This document shows, one piece after another, positions 24,991 through 36,415 of a stretch of DNA of 64,000 nucleotides (its first letter is position 1; each line of letters begins with the position of its first letter). Where the stretch lies: NCBI GenBank assembly GCA_014529385.2, contig CM043963.1, positions 111,316,912 through 111,380,911 of the forward strand. The letters are read 5' to 3'. The stretch comes from Adiantum capillus-veneris. Lineage: Eukaryota > Streptophyta > Polypodiopsida > Polypodiales > Pteridaceae. A program made the position numbers and the translations under genes. A model generated the notes under the pieces. It searched no databases. It was not told the DNA's origin and saw only the letters and a list, made by a program, of their open reading frames with translations.

Positions 24991-26596
24991 TTCAGGCTCT
25001 CTCCATGCATCTTATGCATCAGATTGTTATGCTTTGGCTGTGTCTAGCTTACATGATGTTGAGGAGCCTCTGTCCTTTAATGAAGCACAGAATTCAGAAA
25101 ATTGGATGGCTGCCATGCAATCAGAATATGATGCACTTATAGAAAACGACACATGGACTTTATGTGATTTGCCTCCTGGCAAAAAGCCCATTTGTACGAA
25201 GTGGGTTTACAAGTTGAAACGCAAGCCGGATGGTGAGATCGATCACCATAAGGCTCGACTTGTTGCAAAGGGTTATGCACAACAAAAAGGCATAGATTAT
25301 GAAGAGACTTTTGCTCCCACTTGTCGTATGACTACTGTGCGTTTTCTATGTGCATTGGCAGCTCATTTTGGTTGGGATGTACATGAATCAGACATTGTTA
25401 CTGCTTTCTTGAATGGTGACATGTTTGAGGAAGTTTATGTAACGTAGCCTTGCGGTTTTGTCATAAAAGGACAAGAGGACAAAGTGTGCATATGTAAGAA
25501 GGCTTTGTATGGGTTGAAGCAATCTCCTTGTGCTTGGTATGAGAAAGCTGACACTCATTTGGTTAAACGAGGCTTTCATAACAGTCCAATAAGCACATTG
25601 TATGTAAAGCGTGAGGGTGATGTACTTCTCATTGTGGTTCTTTATGTCGATGATTTGCTGATCACTAGACAAAATGAGAGACATATTGCAAATTAAGGCT
25701 GATTTGAATGCTACTTTCAAGATGAAAGATTTGGGATTGTTGCATCATTACTTGGGTATACAATTTAAGCAGTGTGATGGTGGTATTGCCTTGTGTCATA
25801 AAAGTTACATAGAGACATTGCTATGTAAATTTGGACTTGAGGATTGCAAACCTATTGCCACTCCCATGGAAACAGGTTTGAAGTTGAGTCTACATGATGC
25901 TGGCGATCCTGCTGATGTCACTCTTTACCAAACTGCTGTTGGCTCCTCATTTATGTATGCAACACGAGGCCAGATATTCAGTTTGTAGTCTCACAGGTCA
26001 GCAGATTTATGCATAGCCTAGGGTCTAAGCATTGGTAGGCTGTCAAGAGGATTTTCCGCTACCTTAGTGGCACTTTACATCTTGGCTTGTTTTATCCCAA
26101 GGGGGGATCATTGCCGCCAGACTTACATGCTTTTTCAGACTCGGATTGGGCTGGTTGTTTTGACACGCGAGTGTCCACAAGTGGTTTTTGTTTCATGCTT
26201 GGCAGTTCATGTATATCATGGTTGAGCAATAAGCAACCTACTGTGGCCACTTCGAGTTGTGAGGCTGAGTACAGGGCAGTCTTCACAGCTACGGTTGAGT
26301 GTGTATGGCTCAGACGCCTTATGGCTGATTTGGGTGTTGGACAGGACACTGCCAACACTATCTACATTGACAGTTAGAGCACATTGGCAGTTGCGAGGAA
26401 CCCACTTTTTCATGCTCGCACAAAGCACATTGAGGTGCATTACCACTATGTCAGGGAGAGGCTCTCAGCAGGAGAGATCAGCTTGGCTTATGTGCCAACA
26501 GAGGACAACCTTGCAGATCTTTTCACAAAGGCATTGTCTCGTGAGAAGCTTGAAGCTTTCTGCAAAGCTTTGGGCTTACTTCCCTTTGTGGACTGA
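24991..26596 (+). pseudogene. Copia reverse transcriptase and RNase H, broken
   Basis: The RT has WVYKLKRKPDGEIDHHKARLVAKGYAQQ, DYEETFAPTCRM, the first Asp region VHESDIVTAFLNGD, and an intact catalytic YVDDLLIT near 25650. RNase H follows with AFSDSDWAGCFDTRVSTSGF, SCEAEYRAV and ARTKHIEVHYHYVRE, ending TEDNLADLFTKAL..PFVD and TGA at 26594-26596. TAG codons at about 25445 (VYVT*PCGF), after YATRGQIFSL (about 25988) and at about 26377 (IYIDS*STLAV) interrupt it; most sit where Gln or Trp would be expected, consistent with C-to-T or G-to-A changes. Confidence 0.9.
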
Positions 26597-26659
26597 TCAT
26601 GTCCTCAGGGCATGGCGCTTTCCTTTACTCATGTGCTAGCTCTCGTTTACCGCATCACT

Positions 26660-26671
26660 CCAGGGGGGATT
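26660..26671 (+). other. Copia polypurine tract
   Basis: CCAGGGGGGATT lies directly before the TG of the 3' LTR. Confidence 0.8.
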
Positions 26672-26898
26672 TGTTACCATATACATGTGGTAGTGATGTG
26701 TGTGAACACACTAGGACCGTCGGGGCATTTTTTCCCTCTTTAGGAGGTTTTTCCCCCCGAGCATTGTATATACGCCCATTACTCTAGGGCTATCTATCTT
26801 TCCATTGCATACTAAGTAACACACTCTCTATCGTGTGCCTTGAGCTTCCTTCGTCTTCTCCAAGCTGTGTGCATTTCTCTGCAACCCTAATTCCAACA
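26672..26898 (+). repeat. Copia 3' LTR
   Basis: Starts TGTTACCATATACATG and ends CCAACA; a near-identical partner of 21728-21953. Confidence 0.94.
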
Positions 26899-26903
26899 AA
26901 CCT

Positions 26904-27109
26904 GAGGTCTTTTAAGCTTCATTAGTTAACCTTGCTCTTTGACAAACCATCTCTCATTTGGGCCCCTTTACCATTGGCCCCGTGTTGAGATAGATCCGTA
27001 AGCACATGTCTATATTCTAACCCTTGTTCCCGTTAATTATCCCATATTAAATGACAGTTTAATATGAAAAAATCATTTGGGTTTGTTAGATATTAGATAT
27101 TTAATGACA
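26904..27109 (-). repeat. Chromovirus 3' LTR, second part
   Basis: Continues the LTR interrupted at 21727 and ends TTAATGACA, which is the TG(TCATTAA) LTR start on the minus strand. A purine-rich stretch (minus strand AAGAGAGAGGTAA) lies next to it at about 27110-27125 and is the likely polypurine tract. Confidence 0.88.
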
Positions 27110-27465
27110 TTACCTCTCTCTTGAAATCATAGTCATCCTCGACTATGAGGTAAAAGAGATAAAGTCATAGTCATTAGTCGATTTGTCTTAGCGGGTAGAG
27201 GATCCCTTTTTGCCCTACGACATCGTTCCAAGATGGATGATTAATCCATTTGGTGCTTGGGAGACATAGCTGCTGCAAGCATGTCTGCCTTTAGTCCATT
27301 TCATCCTCCCAAGTGGAGTGACAAATTCTACATGGTGTTTGAGAGACGTCGTCATCCCAAACAAGTTTCTTAGTATGCATACTACTTAAATTTGTGCACA
27401 ATAAAAAGAGAATTAGTCTTATAAGACATAAACATTGATCATTTAAAAGAAACATGTACATTTGG

Positions 27466-27780
27466 TTACTCTAATGTAGCATTGTAAGCGTTGACAAGGT
27501 TCATACTATCCTTGAGGTGGATTCCTTGCATCCATCTAGCATCTTCAAAAGGATAATTTTTTAACTTAATAAGATACTGTCGGATAATTTTACCATGTCG
27601 TAGTACCTTGTCTTCATGCCGAAGGATAGCTTCGGGTTGTAGTACCTCTTCTAGATCTTTGATTTCGGGAGGGTCTTCAATAATTGGTTCATTTGGAGGC
27701 TCTCCTTTGTAGGGCTTGAGTAGGCTCACAAATATGGTGCATGCAATGGTTGGGCAATTTTTATTAATAAGCCATCTCAT
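27466..27780 (-). pseudogene. Chromovirus integrase tail with chromodomain
   Basis: A 104-codon frame whose second half reads PEAILRHEDKVLRHGKIIRQYLIKLKN..EDARW, the layout of a chromodomain (hydrophobic strand, YLIKWK-type strand, EDATW, C-terminal helix). The aromatic cage residue expected as W in YLVKWK is Leu here, and W is kept at 'DARW'. In chromoviruses this domain follows integrase and directs insertion to particular chromatin. It closes the pol frame shortly before the 3' LTR. Confidence 0.75.
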
Positions 27781-27879
27781 TGATTAGCTTAAGAATTTGA
27801 AAAGGACCATAATATCTTTTTGCTAGTTTAGCATAATACTTTTGATGACCCATTGGATTTTTGCCCGTCGTTTGCCTCA

Positions 27880-29360
27880 ATCGAGCCTTAGGAAACTAAG
27901 ACCCAATCATTTTCCTTAAAGGCTAAGGCTCTTCTGTGCTTATTAGCAGTAGCCCTTTTTGCATTTCCTGTGTGATGGATATAACCCCTTTAATCTTTGG
28001 AAAAGATTCTTGTGGGTCTCGCTATATTCATCAGTAGCGGAGATCTTCCCATGTACTTTAAGTAGTAAGGGACTTTTGGATCTTCCTTCTTTACCTCAAA
28101 AGGTACTTTCCCCATAGAAGTATGTACAATATCATTGTACACATACTCTATAAGAGGTAGGTACTTCTATCATTGAGAACATTGATCTACTTCCATGACA
28201 TAGGCTTTTAGTAGATCAAGAATCGTTAGATTAGCTATTTCACTTTGGTCATCCGTTTGTGGATGATAGGCCAAAAAGAGAAATTTAATCTACTTCCTAG
28301 ATTCTCAAAGAGACCCTTCTAGAAATTACTGGTCATTCTAGGATTTTTGTCCGACACTATGGGTGTTGGAAATCCATGATGCTTGAAAATTTGAGATATG
28401 AAGAGGGTTGCCATTTGATGTGCCTCAATAGTCTTTTTGACAGGCATAGAGTGTATTTTCTTGGTAAGCTTGTTGACTGAAACAATCCAAGTTGCTTCCC
28501 TCAATCAAATATCAAATTTTGGTATACCCTGCATTTTGAAACATACTCCTGTATGTTTACTTTTCATGATACACCAACATAAATACATTTCTACTCCTTG
28601 AAGAGTAGATTATGGATTTCCTCTTTGCCCCGCATAAGGAGATGTATGGGATTCTTACATGACGTTCTTATTGTATGGGTGATTAACACATAGCCTATTG
28701 CCATTTGGAAGATAACCATCCTTCAAGGTGAATGGTTCTTGCTACTTCCCTATTGCAAAGGCTGCAATTACGTACTAAAAGTCTCGATCAGCAGACTCGT
28801 CTATCATAAAAGATAGATCATTGTGAGTTGCCATAGACACCACATTTACCCTTGGTCGTAGTGAAAGTGCATCGACCACTTGATTGTGCTTGCCAACAAT
28901 GTGAGCAGTATGAAATTTAAATTGCAAAAGAAATTTTGCCTATCTCATTTGCTTGTCGGAGAGCTTGGTTTGTGTCATGAAGTTCTTGAGGCTTTGTGAT
29001 CCATTCGTAGGATGAATGGAGTCCCCAAGAGATAGTGTTTCCATGTGTTTAGGGCATATAGAATAGCTAGTAGCTTTATTTTCGTATTTGCCCAATACTC
29101 ACTTATTGAAGTTGAGTCTTTGACTCTCATATGCTATGGCATGCCCTTCTTGAAGCAAAATAGCTCCAAGGCAATCAACACAAGCATCAGATTGGACCTC
29201 AAATGGCTTTAAGAGATCTAGTAGTGTGAACACACGTTGAGAGATAAGCTTCTCAAAAGCTTCTTGCACTTTTGCGGTCCATGAATACTTAACGTTCTTT
29301 TTTTGTTAAGTCATGTAATGGGCCTGCTATTAGAGAGAATTTTTTCTATGAAGCATCTAT
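27880..29360 (-). pseudogene. Chromovirus RNase H and integrase, broken
   Basis: On the minus strand, RNase H remnants include 'KIKLLAILYALNTWKHYLLGTPFILRMDHKA' (about 29100-29000). Integrase core pieces include 'WIVSVNKLTKKIHSMPVKKTIEAHQMATLFISQIFKHHGFPTPIVSDKNP' (28319-28504), with the second catalytic Asp in IVSD. Many stops and frameshifts interrupt both. Confidence 0.75.
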
Positions 29361-29369
29361 AGTATGCAC

Positions 29370-30050
29370 ACATACCTATGAAGCTTCATACCTCCTATAG
29401 ATTCCTTGGATTAGGCCATCCTTTTATTATCTCTAATTTTGTTGCATCCACATGGGTGCCATCTTTAGAGATAATGTGACCTAAATATTGAATCTCTTGT
29501 AGGAAAAATTCTCTTTTCTTTTTATTAATGAAAAGGTTATTCTCTCTCACAATCTTGAAAGATTACCTGGAGGTGTCTCTTGTACTCTTCAAGAGAATTT
29601 GAATGGCTTGAAGATTTTTTTGTCCATCATGAGTTTGAATGCATCTGGAGCATTTGTCGGGCCAAAACTTGTAAATTATCAAATAGATCTTCTACCTGGG
29701 GCATGGGAAATCTATTTTTTTGATAGTGATCTTATTTAGTGCCCTATAGTCGACACACATGTGATATGTGTCGTCTTTCTTTTGCACTAAAAGCAATGGT
29801 GAACAAAATGGAGAGGAGCTAGACCTCACCATCCCCCTTTTTTTTTACCACTTCATGCACTTGCCTCATGATCTCCTCTTGTTGAGCTTGTGAAACTCGA
29901 TAAGAAGGCTTGTTAGGCAGTGAGCTTCTTGGTAGGAGCTCAATTACATGGTCATCATCCCTCATTTTAGAGATAGCTCACTAGGGATGTCATCAATGAA
30001 AACATCTTGGAATCCATTTAGGAAATTAGACAACTCTAATTCCTCTTGAT
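29370..30050 (-). pseudogene. Chromovirus reverse transcriptase with core deletions
   Basis: On the minus strand the RT opens with [17 protein letters not shown] and [14 protein letters not shown]. The frame then jumps, with a deletion, from the [13 protein letters not shown]-like position to GPTNAPDAFKLMMDKKIFKPF, and from there to SLEEYKRHLQ. The stretch that should carry the metal-binding Asp of motif A and the YxDD of motif C is missing. The later thumb region reads INKKK..FFLQEIQYLGHIISKDGTHVDATKLEII, typical of gypsy RT. Confidence 0.8.
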
Positions 30051-30167
30051 TCCCTTTATTGCAGGGATATGGTGTTTCCCAACTCATAAACATCTATGTG
30101 CATGCTCTTTTCCCTGTAGGTGAAGTAGATTCTCCTTTCAAGGAGCTTCATGTTGGAAGCCATGTGG

Positions 30168-30584
30168 TTAAATCATGGTGCCAACGATAACATTCTCATG
30201 TTTGAGAGGGGAGATGAAGAAATCCTCTTTGTCCAAATAGCTTTGAACATGAAGCCTTAATTTTCCAATGAAAGAAGTAACTGAGACGTCTTGTCCATAG
30301 ATAGCTCCATTGGCTTTCAATGCATCTCCCATCTTGTGGGCTTGTATGCCTAGCTTAGGGGAAAACTCCGTGGATATGAAGTGGTGAGTTGAACTAGGGT
30401 CAACCGAACTAGGGTCAAACAAAATAAAGGCATCATGCTCTTGTATCTTTCCCCAATCATAGGAAAGGAGAAACCCTTGGCAATGAGAATCCTCTTTTGG
30501 AGCTTCAAACATAGAGACTCTAGCAGTCTCATTGCGGGCCATTCTCTTGGGGAAGGACGATAACCATGGCCTTGCTCCCCACAC
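30168..30584 (-). pseudogene. Chromovirus protease region
   Basis: A retropepsin-like frame of 138 codons. The active-site region reads ILFDPSSVDPSSTHHFIS, with a short tandem duplication and without a normal D(S/T)G; it is followed by the beta-rich body and DKEDFFISPLKHENVIVGTMI. The zinc-knuckle remnant of gag lies just before it. Confidence 0.75.
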
Positions 30585-31888
30585 TTAAAACATTTGTGGT
30601 CCTTACTAAAAGCTTCTAGCTCTTTAGGAGAGAGTTTATATTTACCTTTCTAAACTCCCTTCTCCTTGGACCAATTGTTGTTGTTTTGGAATAGCCTTGG
30701 TAAGAATTTTGGGCATTGGCTTTCCCCTTGGCATCATTTTTGTCTTTATTTTCCATGGGCTTGACATTCCGTCTAGCCACTTGTTGGAAATTGATGCGCG
30801 AAGAAACCATGGTATGGTGGATTACTTTGGTGATAGAACCAGGTCGTTGAGAGTTGACATACTCAGCCATCTCTTTGGGTAATCCCGCACAGAATTGTTG
30901 CTTTTTCTCGACAAAGTCTAAAGATAGTAGCCTTGAGATGTAAATCCCAAAACTTTTCCACATATTTGTGGATAGACTCATGAGAGAGAAGCTTTAAAAT
31001 TCACCATTTGGTAAGCACTTTTTCCTTTGCATCACTTGCAAGGAATTTCTTCATGATGGAAACTCGTATAGTTTTCCATGTCTTTGGGGCTTGACCGTTG
31101 CCACGAAGGCTAGCCCACCATTGACGAGCCAATTTTTGAAAGTGCATAGCTACATGGTGTAGCTCGGACGACTCCGTGAAGCCCTCATCCCCAAAGGCCC
31201 ATCAAATTGTTGGATGAAGTCCAATACTTTGTCGATAGCACCAAAGGTGCCATCATAGGTGAGAAAAGAGATACTCTTTCCTCCCTCTTTGAACTTCTTT
31301 AGCTTTTGTGACCTTCGCCATGCAGGGTAGGATTTGCGATGTCCTCCCCTCTTGTATTCTCTAGGAGAATAGCCATAGCTTTCATCAGTAGAGGAGGAAG
31401 GTGAAGAGGGTGACCTCTTTCTTGCCCTTTTCTTCCTTGGTTTTCTCTCTTCCCTTTTGAGGAGAAAGACTATGGATTAACCGTTTCCTCTTGGGAGGAG
31501 TTGTCGATCGTTTAGTCCTCCTTCTTCGTGGAGCCACCTTTTCGGAGGAAACTAGGGATTCATTGCTTTCTTGATCTTTGGATTCCTCCTCTCGTATGGG
31601 AGAGAGTCTTCTTTTGGGGGTCTCATCAAGAGGCCTCGTAAGCTCTCTCTCCTCTTGGAGAGGAAAGGAAATCCCATAAGCATGAAGTTGCTGAGTAGCT
31701 TCAGCTTGCAAAGTGGGGTTGCCCATAGCTTGTTGCAACCTAGTGACAAGATAATTGCCAAACATGGGGGCATCATCATTGGTACCTTCATGTGCAAAAT
31801 CAAAGTTATCAATGTTCATTCTCCTCTCTTGGTTATTGTCAGCCATGCTAATTAAACTTATGTGTTTACTTAGTGTATGCTTTGGCAA
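30560..31888 (-). pseudogene. Chromovirus gag, broken
   Basis: The minus-strand frame starts near 31888-31846 (MADNNQERRMN is the likelier start, following the LTR and PBS). It has an acidic/Arg-rich N-terminal part with an RRRRTKR basic cluster, then after frame breaks a capsid-type segment (30616-30981) with FCAGLPKEMAEYVNSQRPGS and a basic tail. The last element is a zinc-knuckle remnant CFKCGEQGHGY near 30590, lacking the final Cys. Confidence 0.8.
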
Positions 31889-32246
31889 TTCAAAACCTTA
31901 GTTTCTACTCCTCTTAGCCTTTGAAAATAGGCACTTAAGTACCTACACCCACGGCTCGAATTGGTTAATATAGAGAGTAGTGGAGTGAGTCTAACATAGC
32001 GAAGTTGTCGAGGGATAGCTCCTTTTGGACTTCTTATGGCTCAATAATGGTAAAGCCGTAGGCAAGTCTAAAAAGACTCCATTATTAAGACCAAAGCTCC
32101 CGAGGTGTGCACCATATCCCACATAATGGGCTCAACAAAACCGATAATAGATCCATGACCCATTTACCCTAATATAATTAACAAAAACAACCATTAATAG
32201 GCTACTTAAGGACCTCTCTTCTTAAGCAAGAAAAGAGAAACCAAAT

Positions 32247-32258
32247 GCTCTGATACCA
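32247..32258 (-). other. Chromovirus primer-binding site
   Basis: The plus strand reads GCTCTGATACCA, i.e. TGGTATCAGAGC on the minus strand, one base from the 5' LTR end at 32260. Confidence 0.93.
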
Positions 32259-32259
32259 A

Positions 32260-33878
32260 TGTAATGGAAATGGCCTATGAACTTTTACAGTAGCGGAATT
32301 AGGAAATTAGGTGAAGCAATTTTGAGAGATTACTTTGTGAGCATGGTGGGTGAACTTAATCGATGGTAGCAACATAAACATGGTACTTAGTTAACTTGGT
32401 ATGAACAATACTTTTGCAAGAGAGAGAGAGAGAGAGAGTTTATAGAACATGACAATTAGTTGATGACCGGATTCATATGGAGCCGGTCCCCCCTCCAATA
32501 GGCATTTGTATTATAGTTTCTCCCATCAAGAGAGACTTGGTATAATACAATCTTTGTGTTCCTTGTAACCTAGGTGATGCAATGAAGATGGAAAGCTTCA
32601 TGCATCACAAGCAGAACATAAACTTGAAGAAAGCATTATCCCAAAGCCTTAGTCCCAAGGCCTCAAACACCTTCGAAGGTGGAGAGAGCTAGCGGGGAAT
32701 GACGATAGGGAAGAGGAAGAAGAAACATTCCATAGGAGAAAGAAATAGTTCCTCATTTATCATTACTCTTCTTGCTAGCATACATAATAGCATAGTAATG
32801 AAGATGGAGAAGATGGAAAGCTTAAGCATTGAAGCATGACTCTTGGTTGGATTTGCATTCCATAGCCAAGAGTATTGGTGTAGGCTTTCACTCTCACAAG
32901 CTTGGAGAAGGAGGTGGTGTTCCTCCACTTTCACCAAGTGAGAATTTCCTTGCAAATGAGTGTGTGTGTGGAGTATATCCCCCTAGCACCCCCCTTCCTT
33001 GCTTTGGGCAAAATTTCTACATGCTACAAACTCATTGGACCCCTCTCCCCCTAGCCAATCACATGCAGCCTGCAATCAAGCACATGGGTAGTCTTTTGAC
33101 AAGTGTCCTCCTTACCCCTTAGAGAGAGAGAGCTTGAAAATATCCAGATATTTGTTAGATGGAAGTAGAATCTCATTGGACCCCTCTTTAGCCCAACCAA
33201 TAGCATTCAAGCACACCATGTGGTTAAGCTTAGTGAGAGTCTGACATATGTCCCCTGTGCTCCTTTAGAATTCCCCTAACTTTGAGATTTTTATGCATAG
33301 GAAGTTTCTCAAGCAACTTCCTCATTAAGTGTGTAGGTTCTCTTTTTGACTCAAGCATCTTACCCCCCATGCATAGGAAGCTTCTCAAGCAACTTCCTCA
33401 TTAAATGTGACAAGTACCTCAAGTACCTTAGTCATCAAGCATGACAAGCACCTTAGGTGGAGTTCCCACCTCAAACACAGACCTAGCTTGCTTAAGTTTA
33501 GGTCGGGTTCCCACCTCAAGCACATCCCTAGCTTGCTTAAGTTTAGATCGGGTTCCCACCTCAAGCACATCCCTAGCTTGCTTAAGTTTAGGTCGGGTTC
33601 CCACCTCACCTAGCTAAGGTCCAAGGACTTTTAACCCTAACCATTGGAGGTCTTTAATGACGCTAACCCTAAGGTCTTTTAAGCTTCATTAGTTAACCTT
33701 GCTCTTTGACATACCATCTCTCATTTGGGCCCCATTTACCATTGGCCCCATGTTGAGATAGATCCGTAAGCACATGTCTATATTCTAACCCTTGATCTCG
33801 TTTATTATCCCATATTAAATGATCAGTTTAATATGAGAAAATCATTTGGGTTGGTTAGATATTAGATATTTAATGACT
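32260..33878 (-). repeat. Chromovirus 5' LTR
   Basis: A 1619-bp LTR, intact, partner of 20310-21727 plus 26904-27109. It contains a short (GA)n, and three full copies plus a partial fourth of the 45-bp minisatellite at about 33462-33612. It preserves the uninterrupted copia target site near 33665. Confidence 0.93.
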
Positions 33879-33909
33879 GCCCGTGTCACTTAGTCCCCAG
33901 AATGTATGT

Positions 33910-34586
33910 CTAACTCTCTTCTCCTCTAAGGCTTGTTTATGAAGCCACAATGATTGATATAAGTGCAAAAATATATACATAGAAACATACGCAACGTGAA
34001 GGCATGTACTCCAATATGCAAATGGCAAATGCTTTTTTTTTAATAGCAATACGAGCATTTTCGCCTGCGATGATACAAAGCACTTTCATGAGCGCTAATG
34101 GGTTGACAATGACTCGGACTACGAAGGTCGAGTACTCAACCAACCAAATGACAAATACTTTACAAACTCACATGAAGCTCAAGTGGTTTGTATAAATTCT
34201 TTTGCATTTTTGTATATTCGAAAGAATATGGTTGCTTATGTGGTAAATTTTGATCCAACTATGTTTCTTACTGTCACATCACATATAGTCACCCACTTAG
34301 CATGATGCCGATGAACAATGTTGCTTGATAACTAGATGTGATGCATATGTGCTAGCCATCATATGTGTGTAGCGCATTACCAGCATGTGCATGCATCATC
34401 GAGCTTTCTAACTTGCTAGTCATGCTATAATAGTAACGATATTTGGTGCTATAGAAGAAATTCCAATGACATAGTGGGTTGAGGCCAATCAAAATCAATT
34501 AGTTTGTTGTAACCTTGCGGGTCAAGTGGCTAACTACATTGCATGGGTGCGTACATGCTCTATGTGTGTGTGTGTGTGTGTGAGAC

Positions 34587-34642
<56 letters not shown>

Positions 34643-36177
34643 ACATGTAAACATAGAATTGGGGAGGTGGTTGTATTGTGCATGTGTTACTTTTAGCAAT
34701 TGCTACTATTTAAGCACAAAAAGGGCAAGCTTTTGGTTACACGGTGGTCCTCTAAGTTGGTTAAAATATCATATAAGCTCATAGGTATATACATGTGCAT
34801 GCAATAGGTGGGATTTCAAAAAGTGCATGAGTATATTCTATATTGTCACTGAATTGTGGAATTAAAAATGCATTGCTTAAGGAACTATCCTAACAAAAGG
34901 GATAGTTCCTTAAGCCAAATTTTTTTAAAAAAAATAAAAAATCCTAAGAAACATTTCATGAAGGAAGGAAGGAGACAAGTGACTATACTTTCTTTAGGTG
35001 CTGGCCATTGATAAAGTGAATAGCGGCAGCAAACAACCAAAATAGAAGCCCACACTTTTAATTAATTAAGAGAATATGTTATGCTCTAATATATTTCCAC
35101 TCACTCTCTTTTGAGTGAGTATTGAAAAAAAGGAGACAACATAGATTTGGCCATACACGCCTCTAGCCTAGAAGTAACTTGCAAGCACCACATAAAGAGT
35201 TAGCATTGCCTTTATGAACCCTCCCAAATACGACCCACAAAGAAGCCAACAAGATGCTATCAACAAAGGGAAAGTGGGTGCTTGTTGTCTAGAAATGCAC
35301 ATGACTTGCATTGCGGTAGGCTCGAGGGCAATGTGGCAAGCTCAAGCTGCATGGGTGTGCTCGATTGGGGATCAACATTGGTCATAGTGATTGAGTTCAC
35401 ATCTATCTTATTTGAAGTATCAAAGTAGGCCCAATAACCCATTTGTCTGGGCCTTCATCCTTCACAACTTGCTCTTTACACAATCTTCAATATCTGGGGT
35501 TCTCATTTAGCATAATCGAAAAAAAAGAAGCTCCAGGGCCATATGCACACCATGGAGGTGTGTTGGCCAATAAAAGATGACGAGGACAAAGTTACCCACT
35601 ACAGATTCCCATATCGCCTTAGGAAGATTATTCCATTTATTCATGAAGAATCATATTATCAAAGCTATGTAGACCAGAAGATGTGCCTCATCACCACCAT
35701 TCTAATCTATACTTCACTCAACCTTAACTGTGCTTAAACCTTAATTTTTTTCTCCAATTTCTTGATCATCAATGGGAACTTCTAATGTGAGGACACTCGA
35801 GGGACACTCTAAGGCCTATGGGATAGCTCAAACATCTAGTTTCGTGAGTTTGTGTTCACAACCCAATATTCCTGCAAAACATGCTTTGTTTGGTTGTATT
35901 TCAACTGTAAGCACTGCACTTTGTGATGCACTGCACTTTGTGATGAGGCACATAAGAGCCATATACATGAGAAAATTCTTCATACGCTCTATGCCAAGAG
36001 ATGCTTCTTCAACTTAACTATGCAACAATTGTCATCTACTAACAATTGCCGTTCACAATAGCCACGATGAACTTCCCAAGCAATATTATCATAGACCTTT
36101 TCTAGATAGATGTCACTCATGAATTACATATAGCTTGCACATAGGACTTTTCGTGCTCCATCAAATACAAATTTGAA

Positions 36178-36219
<42 letters not shown>

Positions 36220-36356
36220 CACACACACACACACACACAGAGAATATTTTTCAATGTCGTAAAGGACCAATCCAATATACCTCGGAGATTTATCAGATGA
36301 CTCGTAGAATGTAGACATGTTATTCAAGAGGAAAATGCTACTACACTAGGAACATA

Positions 36357-36415
<59 letters not shown>

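Larger units (their letters stand above)
21728..26898 (+). mobile_element. Ty1/copia retrotransposon, full length, inactivated
   Basis: The LTRs are at 21728-21953 and 26672-26898 (about 227 bp, roughly nine differences by eye), with a PBS at 21956-21967, gag-pol in the order gag, protease, integrase, RT, RNase H (the copia order), and a purine-rich CAGGGGGGATT before the 3' LTR. Flanking pentamers ACCCT (21723-21727) and AACCT (26899-26903) are a one-mismatch target-site duplication; the uninterrupted target is seen in the sister LTR near 33665 (CTAACCCTAAGG). Several nonsense codons and small indels inactivate it. Confidence 0.93.
20310..33878 (-). mobile_element. Ty3/gypsy chromovirus, full length, inactivated
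   Basis: A minus-strand element bounded by the 5-bp direct repeat GCCCG (20305-20309 and 33879-33883). Its 5' LTR is 32260-33878. The PBS (reverse of TGGTATCAGAGC) is at 32247-32258, and the internal region 27110-32259 runs gag, protease, RT, RNase H, integrase, chromodomain. Its 3' LTR is 20310-21727 plus 26904-27109, split by a copia insertion. A C-terminal chromodomain places it among chromoviruses, which target heterochromatin. All domains carry stops, frameshifts or deletions. It is inserted in the right arm of the 9-bp-TSD DNA element. Confidence 0.9.
18365..33900. mobile_element. Split inverted-repeat DNA element (MULE-like, about 375 bp)
   Basis: The ends at 18365 and 33900 are inverted copies of each other: left CCCTCAGGACTATATGACAC and right, reversed, CTGGGGACTAAGTGACACGG, with similarity continuing through GGGCAT, GTGGGATCTA and CGTAGATC blocks. 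They are flanked by a perfect 9-bp direct repeat AATGTATGT at 18356-18364 and 33901-33909. A 9-bp target-site duplication with long terminal inverted repeats is typical of Mutator-like elements. Removing the nested LTR sequences leaves 18365-18479, 20067-20309 and 33884-33900, about 375 bp, with no coding capacity. Several AGTAATCTCG motifs in both orientations give it a foldback character. Superfamily assignment is inference from TSD length and structure. Confidence 0.75.
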
